Below are positions 7,751 through 17,047 of a DNA stretch of 36,577 nt, in pieces. Position 1 is the stretch's first letter; every line of letters starts with the position of its first letter. This stretch comes from Patescibacteria group bacterium. Its GTDB lineage: Bacteria > Patescibacteria > Microgenomatia > UBA12405. Location of the stretch: the NCBI GenBank assembly GCA_023380755.1, contig JAMCSD010000004.1:1-36577 (forward strand). Direction: 5' to 3'. The position numbers and the translations under genes are program-made. Below the pieces are notes generated by a model that saw only the letters and a program-made list of their open reading frames with translations, made no database searches and was not told the origin of the DNA.

Positions 7751-8389
7751 ATGGTGATTGAGTTATTTAAAAAGGTCTTCTTTACCTTTGGATATACTGT
7801 ATTTGCGGTAACTTTGGCGTGGTTAATTCTATTTGTATCGATATCGCGAACGTCGCTGGCAATTCTAGCCCGACAAAATGGCCTGGAAAAAAACAAAAGC
7901 CAGCTGATTGCCCTAGCCAATCCGACCAACGGGACAAATAGTAATGGAACATATAAATTGCCGGAGGTGTCGACATTACCAACAAACGTATTTTATGGCT
8001 TAAAGGTGATTCGGGACTATTTGTGGCTGACTTTTAGCTCCAGTTCAGCGGAAAAAGCAAGAATTTCATTGTTTTTGGCCGATAAAAAGATGGCCGAAAT
8101 GTATGCTCTCATTAAAACGCAACAAAGTTCTTATGCCTTGGAAGCAGCAACGGGAGCCTTGGAGAAATTGCGGTATTCTCAACGAGAAACTGATAAAATA
8201 GTTAATCAGCCTGAGGTAAAAGCCCAATCGACTCAAAATCTGGCGAAAGCAGGGGTGGCCTACCGGCAAATGGTAGAATCACTTAAATCTTTGATCGATC
8301 TTGACCAAATTAAATACTCGGAATTAACAAAAGGATTAGATGACTTCAATCAAGAAGAAAGCAGTAAAATTACGCAACAGACACTTTAA
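7751..8389 (+). CDS. DUF5667-type membrane-anchored protein
   Basis: A 212-residue protein with one N-terminal membrane helix (about 10-32) and an outside helical domain. The region LPTNVFYGLKVIRDYLWLTF followed by KARISLFLADKKMAEMYAL matches the pattern I know for DUF5667 (LPxxxxYxLK...A.L.LA.KRL.E). The function of this domain is not established. Its last 50 bases overlap the start of the first penicillin-binding protein, so a link to cell-wall growth is plausible but inferred. The start is ATG 7751 or GTG 7754; the latter is favoured by its position 6 bases after TACAAT. Confidence 0.7.
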   Translation: MVIELFKKVFFTFGYTVFAVTLAWLILFVSISRTSLAILARQNGLEKNKSQLIALANPTNGTNSNGTYKLPEVSTLPTNVFYGLKVIRDYLWLTFSSSSAEKARISLFLADKKMAEMYALIKTQQSSYALEAATGALEKLRYSQRETDKIVNQPEVKAQSTQNLAKAGVAYRQMVESLKSLIDLDQIKYSELTKGLDDFNQEESSKITQQTL

Positions 8390-10514
8390 ATTAGGAAAAA
8401 TAATCCTGATTGGGGCCGGAGTAATTATACTGGGAGGAATGGCCGGACTGGCGGTTATTTTAAGGGATTTGCCGAACCCGACAATGCTAAGCAGCGGTAA
8501 TTATCCGGAATCGTCATTGCTTTATGACCGGAATGGGAAATTACTTTACGAGATGTATTCAGATAAAAATCGGGTACCGATTAAACTCTCGGATGTACCG
8601 GATAATATGAAAAAGGCCACTCTGGCAATTGAAGATGCCCGGTTTTACAGTCATGGAGGATTTGATTTTTTGGGTGTGGTCCGGGGTGTTTACCGGACAA
8701 TTTTTTTACGCCGATTGCAAGGTGGATCAACATTAACTCAACAACTGGTGAAAAATGGATTACTTACACCAGAAAGAACGCTGAGCCGAAAGGTGAAGGA
8801 GGGGGTGTTAACCGTGGCCACAGAGTTAATGTACAGTAAGGATCAAATTTTAGAGATGTATTTCAATCAGACACCTTATGGAGGCACTTTGTGGGGAGTG
8901 CAAGCGGCGGCCCGGGGTATTTTTAATAAAAACGCTAAGGATCTGGATTTGGCGGAAGCAGCATTGTTAGCCGGTTTACCCGGATCACCAACCCTATACT
9001 CCCCTTTTACGCATCCGGATTTAGCTAAAAAAAGACAAGAGTTGGTCTTAACGAGAATGGAGGAATTGAAAATGATTACGAAGGAACAACACGATAAAGC
9101 GTCAGCAGAAAAACTGGTTTATAACTTGTCTTCGGGAAGTATTAAGGCCCCACATTTTGTGTTTTATGTGAAAGACCAGTTGGTAAATACTTATGGAGAA
9201 GAGAAGGTGGAGCAAGGGGGCCTAAAGGTGACTACCAGCCTGGATTTGGATTTACAGAACTATGTCCAAACAGTTGTGGCCAGCGAGGTGGGAAAACTGA
9301 AGAAAATGAAAGTAAGCAATGGAGCGGCATTGATTACCGCACCAAAAACAGGAGAAATTTTGGCTATGGTAGGGTCAAAGGATTATTTTGCCGATGATAT
9401 TGATGGAAAATATAATGTGACCACAGCCCTGCGACAACCAGGATCATCAATTAAACCATTAAATTATGCGACGGGAATTGAAACCGGAAAGGTGACGGCA
9501 GCATCGGTGTATATTGATGAACCAACCTGCTTTGGGGTAGAAAATCTGAAGAATTATTGTCCAGGTAATTATGGCGATGCTTATCATGGGGTGCAAACCT
9601 TACGGACATCGTTAGGAAATTCGTTAAACATCCCAGCAGTAAAAACATTAAAGTTGGTGGGGGTGGAAACATTCATTGCTTCGGCATCCGCTATGGGGAT
9701 TAGTACATTTAAGGATCCGGCAAATTACGGCTTATCCCTAACTTTAGGCGGAGGTGAAGTCCACATGACCGACATGAGTGTGGCTTTTGGGGTATTGGCT
9801 AATTCCGGAATCCGGCAAGATTTACATTCGATCTTAAAGGTGGTGGACAAGAAGGGTAATACGGTTGATGAATATGTTCCCACGTTGGGAAAACGGGTGT
9901 TATCACGGGAGACAGCTTTTATTATTCAAAATATTTTGTCGGATGATGGAGCGAGGTCAATGGTTTTCGGGGCCGGGTCGCTTTTGAAAATTAAAGGCCA
10001 CCCAGAGGTAGCGGTAAAAACAGGCACAACCAACGATATGCGGGACAACTGGACAATAGGATTTACGCCAGATTACGTGGTCTTGGTGTGGGTGGGAAAT
10101 AATGATAATTCTAAAATGGGTTCAATTGTTTCAGGGACGACCGGGGCGGCGCCGATTTGGAACAAACTAATGAATAACCTCTTAAAGGATAAGGAGGCAC
10201 AAAAATGGATCCAACCAGCGAGTATTGTGGGGATGAACGTCTGTAACTTAACTGGAGAACTAGTACCAGACGGAGGGTGTGATAGCCACTATGAATATTT
10301 TAAGCCGGATATGGTACCATCAGAGAAATTACCGGTAAGGCGGTCGATTTTAATTGACAAAGATACCGGACTACCGGTACAACCGGGAGAGCAAAAAACC
10401 AACGTCGAGCCTCAAGACCATTTGGTGGTCGAGGATGTGACTCATTCGATCATGTGCCTGGACTGCCCGCCGGTTAACCCATCGGTGACACCAGCTCCTT
10501 TGATGGTCAACTAA
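8340..10514 (+). CDS. Class A penicillin-binding protein (glycosyltransferase-transpeptidase), first copy
   Basis: A 724-residue bifunctional peptidoglycan synthase. After a membrane anchor (about 20-42) comes the GT51 glycosyltransferase domain with EDARFYSHGG and QGGSTLTQQLVKN, then the transpeptidase domain with catalytic SSIK (Ser369, Lys372), the SLGNSLN block and VKTGTTNDMRDNW. It polymerises lipid II and cross-links stem peptides outside the membrane. AAGGA sits 4-6 bases before ATG 8340, inside the end of the DUF5667 gene. A second copy follows after 24 bases. The C-terminal tail has four cysteines (for example CLDCPP), which may form disulfides given the dsbA/dsbB genes in this window; that is inference. 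Confidence 0.93.
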   Translation: MTSIKKKAVKLRNRHFKLGKIILIGAGVIILGGMAGLAVILRDLPNPTMLSSGNYPESSLLYDRNGKLLYEMYSDKNRVPIKLSDVPDNMKKATLAIEDARFYSHGGFDFLGVVRGVYRTIFLRRLQGGSTLTQQLVKNGLLTPERTLSRKVKEGVLTVATELMYSKDQILEMYFNQTPYGGTLWGVQAAARGIFNKNAKDLDLAEAALLAGLPGSPTLYSPFTHPDLAKKRQELVLTRMEELKMITKEQHDKASAEKLVYNLSSGSIKAPHFVFYVKDQLVNTYGEEKVEQGGLKVTTSLDLDLQNYVQTVVASEVGKLKKMKVSNGAALITAPKTGEILAMVGSKDYFADDIDGKYNVTTALRQPGSSIKPLNYATGIETGKVTAASVYIDEPTCFGVENLKNYCPGNYGDAYHGVQTLRTSLGNSLNIPAVKTLKLVGVETFIASASAMGISTFKDPANYGLSLTLGGGEVHMTDMSVAFGVLANSGIRQDLHSILKVVDKKGNTVDEYVPTLGKRVLSRETAFIIQNILSDDGARSMVFGAGSLLKIKGHPEVAVKTGTTNDMRDNWTIGFTPDYVVLVWVGNNDNSKMGSIVSGTTGAAPIWNKLMNNLLKDKEAQKWIQPASIVGMNVCNLTGELVPDGGCDSHYEYFKPDMVPSEKLPVRRSILIDKDTGLPVQPGEQKTNVEPQDHLVVEDVTHSIMCLDCPPVNPSVTPAPLMVN
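9405..9458 (+). repeat. 54-base exact repeat, copy 1 (PBP active site)
   Basis: Identical base for base to 11730-11783 in the neighbouring PBP gene. Both copies are in the same codon phase and encode GKYNVTTALRQPGSSIKP, including the catalytic SSIK. The codons just outside already differ, although the proteins are only moderately similar overall. Confidence 0.9.
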
Positions 10515-10527
10515 GAACGAGTATAAT
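10500..10527 (+). promoter_or_regulatory. Promoter of the second PBP gene
   Basis: TTGATG (10500-10505), a 16-base spacer and a perfect TATAAT (10522-10527). The -10 box ends 11 bases before ATG 10539, giving a leader of only a few bases. It suggests the second PBP can be transcribed separately from the first. Confidence 0.6.
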
Positions 10528-10538
10528 CGGCCAGGGGT

Positions 10539-12647
10539 ATGAAAGGAGGATTTTTGAAGCAGGCGAAAATTCGGGTAATTCGTAGTATTCGGGGGGTGTT
10601 ACGGGTGGTGGTTCGAGGATTAATAGTATTGGGCTGGCCGCTTTATAAAGTATTGTTCGGCGTTAAGAAAGGAATTAATAAATCGTTTAACTATCGGAAG
10701 GCAGCAATTTATTTGTTGTTATCTAGTATTTTGGTGAGTTTATCGATAGGAGGGATATTTTTCTACAGAGAAATTTTAGTGGACCTGCCTCAAGTAACCA
10801 AAATTGATATTCCCCCAGCAATGTCTACCAAGTTATTAGACCGCAACGAGAGATTGCTATATAAATTTTATACTGGGGAAAATCGGACCTGGATACCCCT
10901 GTCGAAAATTCCCCAATCACTAGTCTGGGCAACTATTGCCATTGAGGACAAGGACTTTTACCAGCATCCCGGGGTGTCTCTGAAGGGAGTAGTTCAAGCG
11001 TTAATTTATGACTTTAAAACCCACGGAGATAATGGCTTAAGAGGAGGGTCCACCATTACCCAACAATTAGTAAAAAATGTCTTTTTAAGTCAAGAAAAAA
11101 CTTGGCAGAGAAAGATGAAGGAAGTATTGTTGGCTTTTTTGGTCGAATGGAAATTAGATAAAAATCAAATTTTGGAGCGGTACTTTAACCAGGTATCGTA
11201 TGGTGGAGAAACTTATGGGGTGCAAGAGGCGTCATTACGGTATTTTGGGAAAAATGTCTGGGAATTAACAATGGCTGAATCGGCTTTCCTAGCAGGAATT
11301 CCGGCAGCACCGACTACCTATTCGCCTAATGGCCCGAATAAAGATTTAGCTTTTGCCCGACAGCGACACGTATTGGATGAAATGGCAAGCTCGGGATTTA
11401 TTACCCCAGAAAAGGCGGAGGGACTGAAAAAGGTACCACTAAATTTACGGGAAGACGCCACAGTGATGCGCTATCCCCATTTTGTGTTTTATGTCAAAGA
11501 TTATCTGGTGAACCGTTTTCAGTTAACTAATCTAGACCGGGCCGGATTGACAGTAGTGACCAGTATTGATCCAATAATTCAGGAAGAAGCACAACGGATT
11601 GTAAAAGAGGAAGTGGATAAAATCCGGTATTTGCGTATTAGCAACGGGGCGGCTTTGGTTCTGGATGTAAGGACTGGAGGTATTTTAGCGATGGTCGGAT
11701 CAAAAGACTATTACGCAACAGATATCGACGGAAAATATAATGTGACCACAGCCCTGCGACAACCAGGATCATCAATTAAACCAGTAAATTATTTGTTGGC
11801 TCTAGAAAGGGGGCGGACGCTGATTAGTACAATAGATGACTCGCCAATAACCTATGAGATAAAAGGACAAAAGCCTTATACACCACAAAATTATAACGGG
11901 AAATTTATGGGGACGGTAACTTTGCGGACAGCTTTGGCCTCATCACTAAATGTACCGTCAGTAAAACTCTTGGCAGAAAATGGGGTGGAAAACATGGCCA
12001 GGTTGGGCCAAAGTATGGGGATTACTTCCTGGAATGACAGCAGCCGCTGGGGGTTGTCGCTGGCGCTGGGAAGTAATGAGGTGAAAATGGTAGATTTGTC
12101 CCAGGCATATTCGATTTTTGCTAACATGGGCAGCAAAATTGAAATTAATCCCATTGAGCAGATAAAAGATTTTAACGGTAAGGTGTTATGGCAAAAAAAT
12201 AACGAGGGGCAACAATTAATTGCCCCTGTCTATGCTTATTTGATTAATTCGGTTCTGAGTGACGACAATGCCCGGGCACCAATATTTGGGCTAAATTCAA
12301 AACTAAATATTGACGGCAAAACAGTCTCGGTAAAAACAGGCACCACAAATAATTTAAAGGATAACTGGACGATCGGCTGGACTCCAGATTATTTAGTAGC
12401 CACGTGGGTGGGTAACAACGACAGTACGCCAATGAGCTGGGTGGCATCGGGAGTCACCGGAGCATCCCCTATCTGGAACAAAATCATGACAGAGCTGCTA
12501 AAAAATAAGGCGGATAAACCATGGGTGATGCCGGCTGGAATAGTAGAAAAAAATATCTGCGGGCGGGATGAATATTTCGTGATGGGAACTGAAAATAACG
12601 TGGCCTGCCCAGTAACACCTACCGGAACGCCAACACCAAGGCCGTAA
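10539..12647 (+). CDS. Class A penicillin-binding protein, second copy
   Basis: A 702-residue paralogue of the preceding gene, with the same order of parts: a longer basic N-terminus and anchor (about 55-75), GT51 domain (EDKDFYQHPG, RGGSTITQQLVKN), and transpeptidase domain with SSIK (Ser411, Lys414), SSLNVPS and VKTGTTNNLKDNW. It makes and cross-links peptidoglycan. ATG 10539 is the first start after TATAAT. TTG 10554 follows an AAAGGAGG sequence by four bases and is a possible alternative, though that spacing is short. The tail is Pro/Thr-rich. Shared active-site DNA with copy 1 points to recent sequence exchange. Confidence 0.93.
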   Translation: MKGGFLKQAKIRVIRSIRGVLRVVVRGLIVLGWPLYKVLFGVKKGINKSFNYRKAAIYLLLSSILVSLSIGGIFFYREILVDLPQVTKIDIPPAMSTKLLDRNERLLYKFYTGENRTWIPLSKIPQSLVWATIAIEDKDFYQHPGVSLKGVVQALIYDFKTHGDNGLRGGSTITQQLVKNVFLSQEKTWQRKMKEVLLAFLVEWKLDKNQILERYFNQVSYGGETYGVQEASLRYFGKNVWELTMAESAFLAGIPAAPTTYSPNGPNKDLAFARQRHVLDEMASSGFITPEKAEGLKKVPLNLREDATVMRYPHFVFYVKDYLVNRFQLTNLDRAGLTVVTSIDPIIQEEAQRIVKEEVDKIRYLRISNGAALVLDVRTGGILAMVGSKDYYATDIDGKYNVTTALRQPGSSIKPVNYLLALERGRTLISTIDDSPITYEIKGQKPYTPQNYNGKFMGTVTLRTALASSLNVPSVKLLAENGVENMARLGQSMGITSWNDSSRWGLSLALGSNEVKMVDLSQAYSIFANMGSKIEINPIEQIKDFNGKVLWQKNNEGQQLIAPVYAYLINSVLSDDNARAPIFGLNSKLNIDGKTVSVKTGTTNNLKDNWTIGWTPDYLVATWVGNNDSTPMSWVASGVTGASPIWNKIMTELLKNKADKPWVMPAGIVEKNICGRDEYFVMGTENNVACPVTPTGTPTPRP
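11730..11783 (+). repeat. 54-base exact repeat, copy 2 (PBP active site)
   Basis: Second copy of the 9405-9458 sequence, in the same codon phase around the catalytic Ser411 and Lys414. See copy 1. Confidence 0.9.
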
Positions 12648-12664
12648 AGAGCAATTAGATAACA

Positions 12665-12692
12665 GGAATTAGGAATTAGGAATGAGGAATGA
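12665..12692. repeat. Short tandem heptamer repeat
   Basis: Four tandem heptamers, GGAATTA twice and then GGAATGA twice, lie in the 57-base gap between the second PBP gene and the DHH gene. Such heptamer runs are known as intergenic STRR-like repeats in other bacteria. The run contains GGA cores but ends 12 bases before ATG 12705, so it is not clearly a ribosome-binding site. Confidence 0.75.
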
Positions 12693-12704
12693 GAAAATAG
12701 ATTC

Positions 12705-13718
12705 ATGAATAAAAAGATAGCAGCGGAAATTTGGCAGGAAATTCAAAAAGCCAAGCGGATTCTGTTACATCTCCACCCCAGCCCAGACGGAGACAGTCTG
12801 GGGGCGGCATTGGCGATGTGGTGGATGCTGCGGGGATTAGGAAAAGAAGTGGACCTTATTAAAGGCGATTCAAGCCCGCCAAAATACTTGTCATCATTAC
12901 CCGGCTTTGGAGAGATTAAGCTGTGGCATTACGATGAGGTGGAAACCGATAAGTATGACCTGTTTATTATTCTTGATTCCATGGATATTACTCGGGTCAG
13001 CAATTTTGGAACAGTGGAATTTCCCAACAAGTTAATGACGGTAGTCATTGATCATCATGCTTTAAACACGCGTTTTGGAAAAATAAATTTGGTTGACGGG
13101 AAACGAGTTGCTACCAGTGAGATCTTGTTTGACTTATTTACCGGGTGGAAAGTGCCCATTACCAAAGAAATGGCCATCAACTTAATGGTCGGGATGTACA
13201 CTGATAGCGGAGGGTTTAAATATGAGCTGGTCAACTGGAAGACATTTAGAGCAGCGGAAAAATTAGCTAAAATTGCCCCTGATTTTACCCGTTTTATTTT
13301 TGAACTGGAAAATAACAATGAACCTGACCGGATTAAGTTTATAGGTTTGGCGTTGAACAATATTAAGCTTTATTTTTCCCACCAGGTAGCAGTGTCGATG
13401 GTAAGTTTTGAGCAATTACAACAGGAACAAATTGAAGCAGGCAGTATCGATAAGGCTTATGTATCGGGAGTGTTGAAATCGGTAAGCGGCTGGAACGTGG
13501 GAATAGCCATGGCGGAAAAAGATAAAGGGGTGGTGGGAGTCAGTTTGCGAACCCGGGATCCAAACAAATGGGATGTGGCCAAAATTGCCTTAGCCACCGG
13601 GTTTGGCGGAGGTCACGCCACTGCTTCCGGAGCAACGATAAAATCCACAACCGAGGAAGCAAAAGATTTAATTTTGGGAAAAATTAAGGAGTTATACCCT
13701 GAGTTGGGGGAACCTTAA
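12705..13718 (+). CDS. DHH/DHHA1 phosphoesterase (NrnA-like nanoRNase/pAp phosphatase)
   Basis: A 337-residue cytoplasmic phosphoesterase. The DHH domain shows HPSPDGDSLGAALA (Asp28, Asp30), LDSMD (Asp91) and the name-giving DHH at 116-118. The C-terminal DHHA1 domain ends in GGGHATASGA. Length and order match the NrnA/MgpA group, which degrades very short RNA, pAp or cyclic dinucleotide products using Mn2+. Which of these it uses cannot be read from sequence. It lies 57 bases after the PBP gene, with a heptamer repeat between, and its TAA stop shares bases with the stop of the convergent downstream gene. Confidence 0.85.
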   Translation: MNKKIAAEIWQEIQKAKRILLHLHPSPDGDSLGAALAMWWMLRGLGKEVDLIKGDSSPPKYLSSLPGFGEIKLWHYDEVETDKYDLFIILDSMDITRVSNFGTVEFPNKLMTVVIDHHALNTRFGKINLVDGKRVATSEILFDLFTGWKVPITKEMAINLMVGMYTDSGGFKYELVNWKTFRAAEKLAKIAPDFTRFIFELENNNEPDRIKFIGLALNNIKLYFSHQVAVSMVSFEQLQQEQIEAGSIDKAYVSGVLKSVSGWNVGIAMAEKDKGVVGVSLRTRDPNKWDVAKIALATGFGGGHATASGATIKSTTEEAKDLILGKIKELYPELGEP

Positions 13719-14353
13719 CGATCGACGAGATTCCAATAAATGGTGCTGACGAGCTTCGGAAGGTAGACGGAGAGGTCTGGCGATTTGTCTGTATTTTTAA
13801 TAATAAGGAAGATCTGTTTCTGCGGTAGGCGGATGAGGTAGGCGGCGAGGAGGCCGTTAGTGGTATCGATTTTTTCGGCGACGGGAAGATCCTGAGGGAG
13901 GGCGGTGGCAATGGCAGTGGAAGTAGACGGAGCCGCCGAAGAGAGGGCGGCAAAAAGATTACTGGCTTCGAGACTATCAAAATTACGGGACCAGATAAAA
14001 GGCAGCTGACCATTGGGGCGCAGTTCAGTATAAATCGACCAAACTCCGGGGCTGTGAATGATAAGAGGATTAATTTCACTATCGAGACTGGTAGTGGGAG
14101 CCAGTTGAGGAACAGAAAGGGTGGAAAGAGAGAGATTGACAGTCGGCAATAGAGAACGACCGGCTAAAAGCCGGCGATGAATTTCCCGATAAAGGAAAAG
14201 GGAAAGGCAAAGCAGGGTGGTTAGCCCTAGAGTAATAATGACAAATAAGCGATTAAGATGCTGTTTTTGGGGATCGGCTGACTTTTTGGTTTTACCCGCA
14301 GTTTCATCTTTTTTGGATTTTGGTTTTGGGACTTTTTCTTGTTTGGGAAGCAT
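13715..14353 (-). CDS. Membrane-anchored protein of unknown function
   Basis: A 212-residue protein. A Lys-rich cytoplasmic N-terminus (about 1-35) leads to one membrane helix (about 37-58), and the remaining 150 residues are predicted to lie outside. The outer part contains PGVWSIYTELRPNGQLPF and LPQKQIFLIIKNTDKSPDL, which I do not recognise. It is the last gene of the transketolase-aldolase-kinase unit and overlaps the kinase gene by 50 bases. Nothing visible ties it to sugar metabolism; it may simply be co-transcribed. Confidence 0.65.
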   Translation of the reverse strand: MLPKQEKVPKPKSKKDETAGKTKKSADPQKQHLNRLFVIITLGLTTLLCLSLFLYREIHRRLLAGRSLLPTVNLSLSTLSVPQLAPTTSLDSEINPLIIHSPGVWSIYTELRPNGQLPFIWSRNFDSLEASNLFAALSSAAPSTSTAIATALPQDLPVAEKIDTTNGLLAAYLIRLPQKQIFLIIKNTDKSPDLSVYLPKLVSTIYWNLVDR

Positions 14354-15287
14354 AAGCAGGATGACGAGTGATCTCCTTTAATGTTAGCAGACCAGGCTTG
14401 GCACCTAAGAAGGAAACCACGGAAGCCGAATTTTTAATAGCCCAGTGAAGCGCGGTGGGTAAATCACAACCATGAATAAGGGCGGCGACGAAGGTAGAGC
14501 CGAAGCCGTCGCCGGCACCTGTTTCATCAACAGGTTGAGTGTTAATAATGGGAGAATAATAATCTTGGGTGGCTAGGATGTGGGCACCGTCACGGCCTTT
14601 GGTGACCGCGACAATCGGCGAGCCAAGGGCTTTTAATTTTTGCCAAAAATTGGGATCAGAATAATCGCTGTGGATAATAGTTTGAGCTTCGGTTTTATTA
14701 AGAAGTAAAAAATCGACAAAAGGCAGAAGGGGCTTGAGCAGTTTAGGCTGGGCTAATTCCCGATTGCCGGGATTGAGGCTAATTTTGAGGTGATGCTCCC
14801 GGGCAAAGCCAATGATTTTTTCGAGAAGATTGAGGTTACCCTCGAGAGAAGTAATATAAAGCCAACGAGTGGATTTAAGTGAGGACCAGGCGAGATGTTT
14901 TTCCTGAAGACAGGTGGAACCACGATTGGTGAGAATGGTACGGCCGCCATCAGGAGCAATAAGGACAACAGAAAAATCAGAGCTGTTTTTTTCTTGGCTA
15001 ATCAGCGAAGTATCAACATGGTTGGCAACCAAATCCTGATAAACGTAATGGGAAAGCGGATCACTACCAACCAAAGAAACGGCGGCACTTTTTAGGCCCA
15101 AACGGGCAAAAGCAACAGCAGAATTAGTAGCTCCCCCACCAGAACCAATAAAGCTCTGAGTGATTTCAGTCTTGGCGGAGTAAGGTAAGACGAGCTCCTG
15201 ATGAGAAACGGAAAAATCGTTGGATTTAACAAAAATATCAACCGTAGCCGCACCGATGGAAATGACATCAAATGAATGAGTAAACAT
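14304..15287 (-). CDS. PfkB-family sugar or nucleoside kinase
   Basis: A 327-residue kinase of the ribokinase/PfkB family. The first family signature is seen in GSGGGATNSAVAFARLG (near residues 48-64) and the second in DETGAGDGFGSTF (near 252-264), whose GAGD holds the catalytic base and anion hole. The substrate could be fructose 6-phosphate or another sugar phosphate, ribose, or adenosine; sequence alone does not decide. Placement after a split transketolase and an aldolase suggests a step linking pentose and hexose or triose phosphates. The C-terminal tail is basic and overlaps the next gene by 50 bases. Confidence 0.85.
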   Translation of the reverse strand: MFTHSFDVISIGAATVDIFVKSNDFSVSHQELVLPYSAKTEITQSFIGSGGGATNSAVAFARLGLKSAAVSLVGSDPLSHYVYQDLVANHVDTSLISQEKNSSDFSVVLIAPDGGRTILTNRGSTCLQEKHLAWSSLKSTRWLYITSLEGNLNLLEKIIGFAREHHLKISLNPGNRELAQPKLLKPLLPFVDFLLLNKTEAQTIIHSDYSDPNFWQKLKALGSPIVAVTKGRDGAHILATQDYYSPIINTQPVDETGAGDGFGSTFVAALIHGCDLPTALHWAIKNSASVVSFLGAKPGLLTLKEITRHPAYASQTRKSPKTKIQKR

Positions 15288-15296
15288 AGGAGGCGT

Positions 15297-16121
15297 CTAG
15301 GAAAAAGAAAAATTAATTAACTTTTGTTGGATGGTGGCCGCCAGGTCAGAAATCACGGGAGTGAGAAGGTCATAGAGCTTATCAGAAGTAAGGCCGGCAA
15401 GGTGCTGTTGTAAAGAGGTTTTGAAAACATGACGCAAGTCAGTATTGATATTAATCTTAACAATGCCGGATTTGATGGCGGCTTGAATCTGATCGAGAGG
15501 AATACCGGAACCGCCATGGAGAGTTAAGAAACTGGTGGGGAGCTCGGCGCGGATAGCTGCCAGCTGGGGTAAGTTGAGATTTTCGGGACGGTCGGCGACA
15601 GCACCATGACGATTACCAATGGAAACCGCCAGGAAATCCGCAGCGGTGAGGCTTAAAAACTTCTTGGCCGCAACAGAGTCAGTCAAGACAACGGCATCAG
15701 GACTCTCGGTCGGTTTGATAGCATCGAATTCAACCTCGACTAAAGAGTGATAGTAATGAGCATAATCGACTAAGTCTTTGGCCAACATTTGATTGGTGGC
15801 GAGGTCGAGCTTGGAACCATCAAAATGAACCATGTCGAAGCCCAGGCGAAGGAGGGTTTTGAGCCGGGCACAATCGGCACCATGGTCCATATTAAGATAA
15901 AGCGGTAAGTTTTCGAGGCGAGCTTTTTGGACTAACAGAAAGAGGCGTTCGGCTCCAATAAAAGCGTCTTCACCAGCAGAAAGTTGAACTAAACAAGGCA
16001 GATTAGTGCGACGGACAGCCAGCTCGACAGCCTGGTAAACTTCAAAAGAATCAATGTTAAAAGCGGGCAAGGCTTGACCGTGGGATTGGTAGTCATGGAG
16101 CAGGTCGATTAATTTTTTCAT
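15297..16121 (-). CDS. Class II fructose/tagatose-bisphosphate aldolase family protein
   Basis: A 274-residue class II aldolase. Zinc-ligand regions are present: MDHGAD, VSIGNRHG and LHGGSG, as well as the phosphate-binding KININTDLR. The loop that usually reads like EGELGxxGGxED is here EVEFDAIKPTES, so the acidic catalytic loop is altered, and the substrate may not be fructose 1,6-bisphosphate. The start is ATG 16121, which overlaps the transketolase stop as ATGA and gives the family N-terminus (MKKLIDLLHDYQ); the longer frame to 16190 lies inside transketolase. It probably works with the neighbouring transketolase and PfkB kinase on sugar phosphates. Confidence 0.8.
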   Translation of the reverse strand: MKKLIDLLHDYQSHGQALPAFNIDSFEVYQAVELAVRRTNLPCLVQLSAGEDAFIGAERLFLLVQKARLENLPLYLNMDHGADCARLKTLLRLGFDMVHFDGSKLDLATNQMLAKDLVDYAHYYHSLVEVEFDAIKPTESPDAVVLTDSVAAKKFLSLTAADFLAVSIGNRHGAVADRPENLNLPQLAAIRAELPTSFLTLHGGSGIPLDQIQAAIKSGIVKININTDLRHVFKTSLQQHLAGLTSDKLYDLLTPVISDLAATIQQKLINFSFS

Positions 16122-17047
16122 AATTTTTGGCTCATTAAAGCGCGGGCGGCTTCCAAAAGGTGGGCGGGCCCTAATCCATAATAATTCCAAAGTTGTCGAT
16201 AATCAGCAGCTGACTGGCCAAAGGTGTCCCGAACAGAAAGGTGCCGAAACTTTACTTTAAGACCAGAGGAGAGCAGTAAATGGGCTAAAGCTTCACCTAA
16301 ACCACCATTTCGCTGATGGTCTTCAATAACTAGAAGACGTTTGGTTTTTTTGAGGCTGCGAAGGATCGTTTTGGGGTCGAGAGGCTTAAGGGAAGAACAG
16401 TTGATAATTTCCAAGGAGAATTTTTTAAGAGAGAAGGCTTGGGTCAGAATGGGGCCATAACCGCAAACAGTAATGTCTTTACCTTTCTGTAAAACGACTG
16501 ATTTGCCGATGGTAAACGGAAGGGAGGAAGAATATTGGGGGGAAGGCGGTCGGACAAGGCGGAGATAGGCAGGATGATGGCTGCGAACTAAAACTTTAAC
16601 CATCTGCTGACATTCAGAAGAGTCAAGAGGGGCAAAAACTTCCATATTGGGCAGTGAGCGCATGAGGGCCACATCTTCAAGCATTTGATGGGTAGCACCG
16701 AGGTCGGCAGACATTAAGCCGGCATGAGAACCGATAATTTTGACATTGGCGTCGTTTAGACAAACCGATTGTTTGATAACCGCCCAATTGATGGCCGGAG
16801 AAAAACAGGCAAAGGAGGTCAAAAAAACAACCTTGCCCGTTTTGGCTAAACCGGCCGCGACTGCCGCAGCATTGGCTTCGGCGACCCCGCACTCAATAAA
16901 ACGTCGAGGATATTTTTTGGCAAAATCGGTTAAGTACAATGACGACTTGAGGTCGGCATTGACGACATAAATGTCTTTGTGAGTTTTGGCTAATTCGGTA
17001 AGAGTGCGGCCAAAAGCTTGCCGGAGGGAAGTCAGATTAGGTTCCAT
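16118..17047 (-). CDS. Transketolase, C-terminal subunit
   Basis: A 309-residue protein matching the pyrimidine-binding and C-terminal domains of transketolase. Features include RFIECGVAEANAAAVAAGLA (with the catalytic Glu that activates thiamine diphosphate), FACFSPAINW, GSHAGLMSADLGATHQ and the C-terminal VIEDHQRNGGLGEA. Together with the next gene upstream it forms a split transketolase moving two-carbon units in the non-oxidative pentose phosphate pathway. I prefer ATG 17047 (MEPNLTSLRQAFG), which overlaps the N-subunit stop by 11 bases; the frame extends to 17113 but only inside the other gene. Confidence 0.88.
   Translation of the reverse strand: MEPNLTSLRQAFGRTLTELAKTHKDIYVVNADLKSSLYLTDFAKKYPRRFIECGVAEANAAAVAAGLAKTGKVVFLTSFACFSPAINWAVIKQSVCLNDANVKIIGSHAGLMSADLGATHQMLEDVALMRSLPNMEVFAPLDSSECQQMVKVLVRSHHPAYLRLVRPPSPQYSSSLPFTIGKSVVLQKGKDITVCGYGPILTQAFSLKKFSLEIINCSSLKPLDPKTILRSLKKTKRLLVIEDHQRNGGLGEALAHLLLSSGLKVKFRHLSVRDTFGQSAADYRQLWNYYGLGPAHLLEAARALMSQKL

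Noticed and set aside
12665..12692. CRISPR-like repeat array
   Set aside because: The units are 7 bases without spacers, and no cas gene is present.
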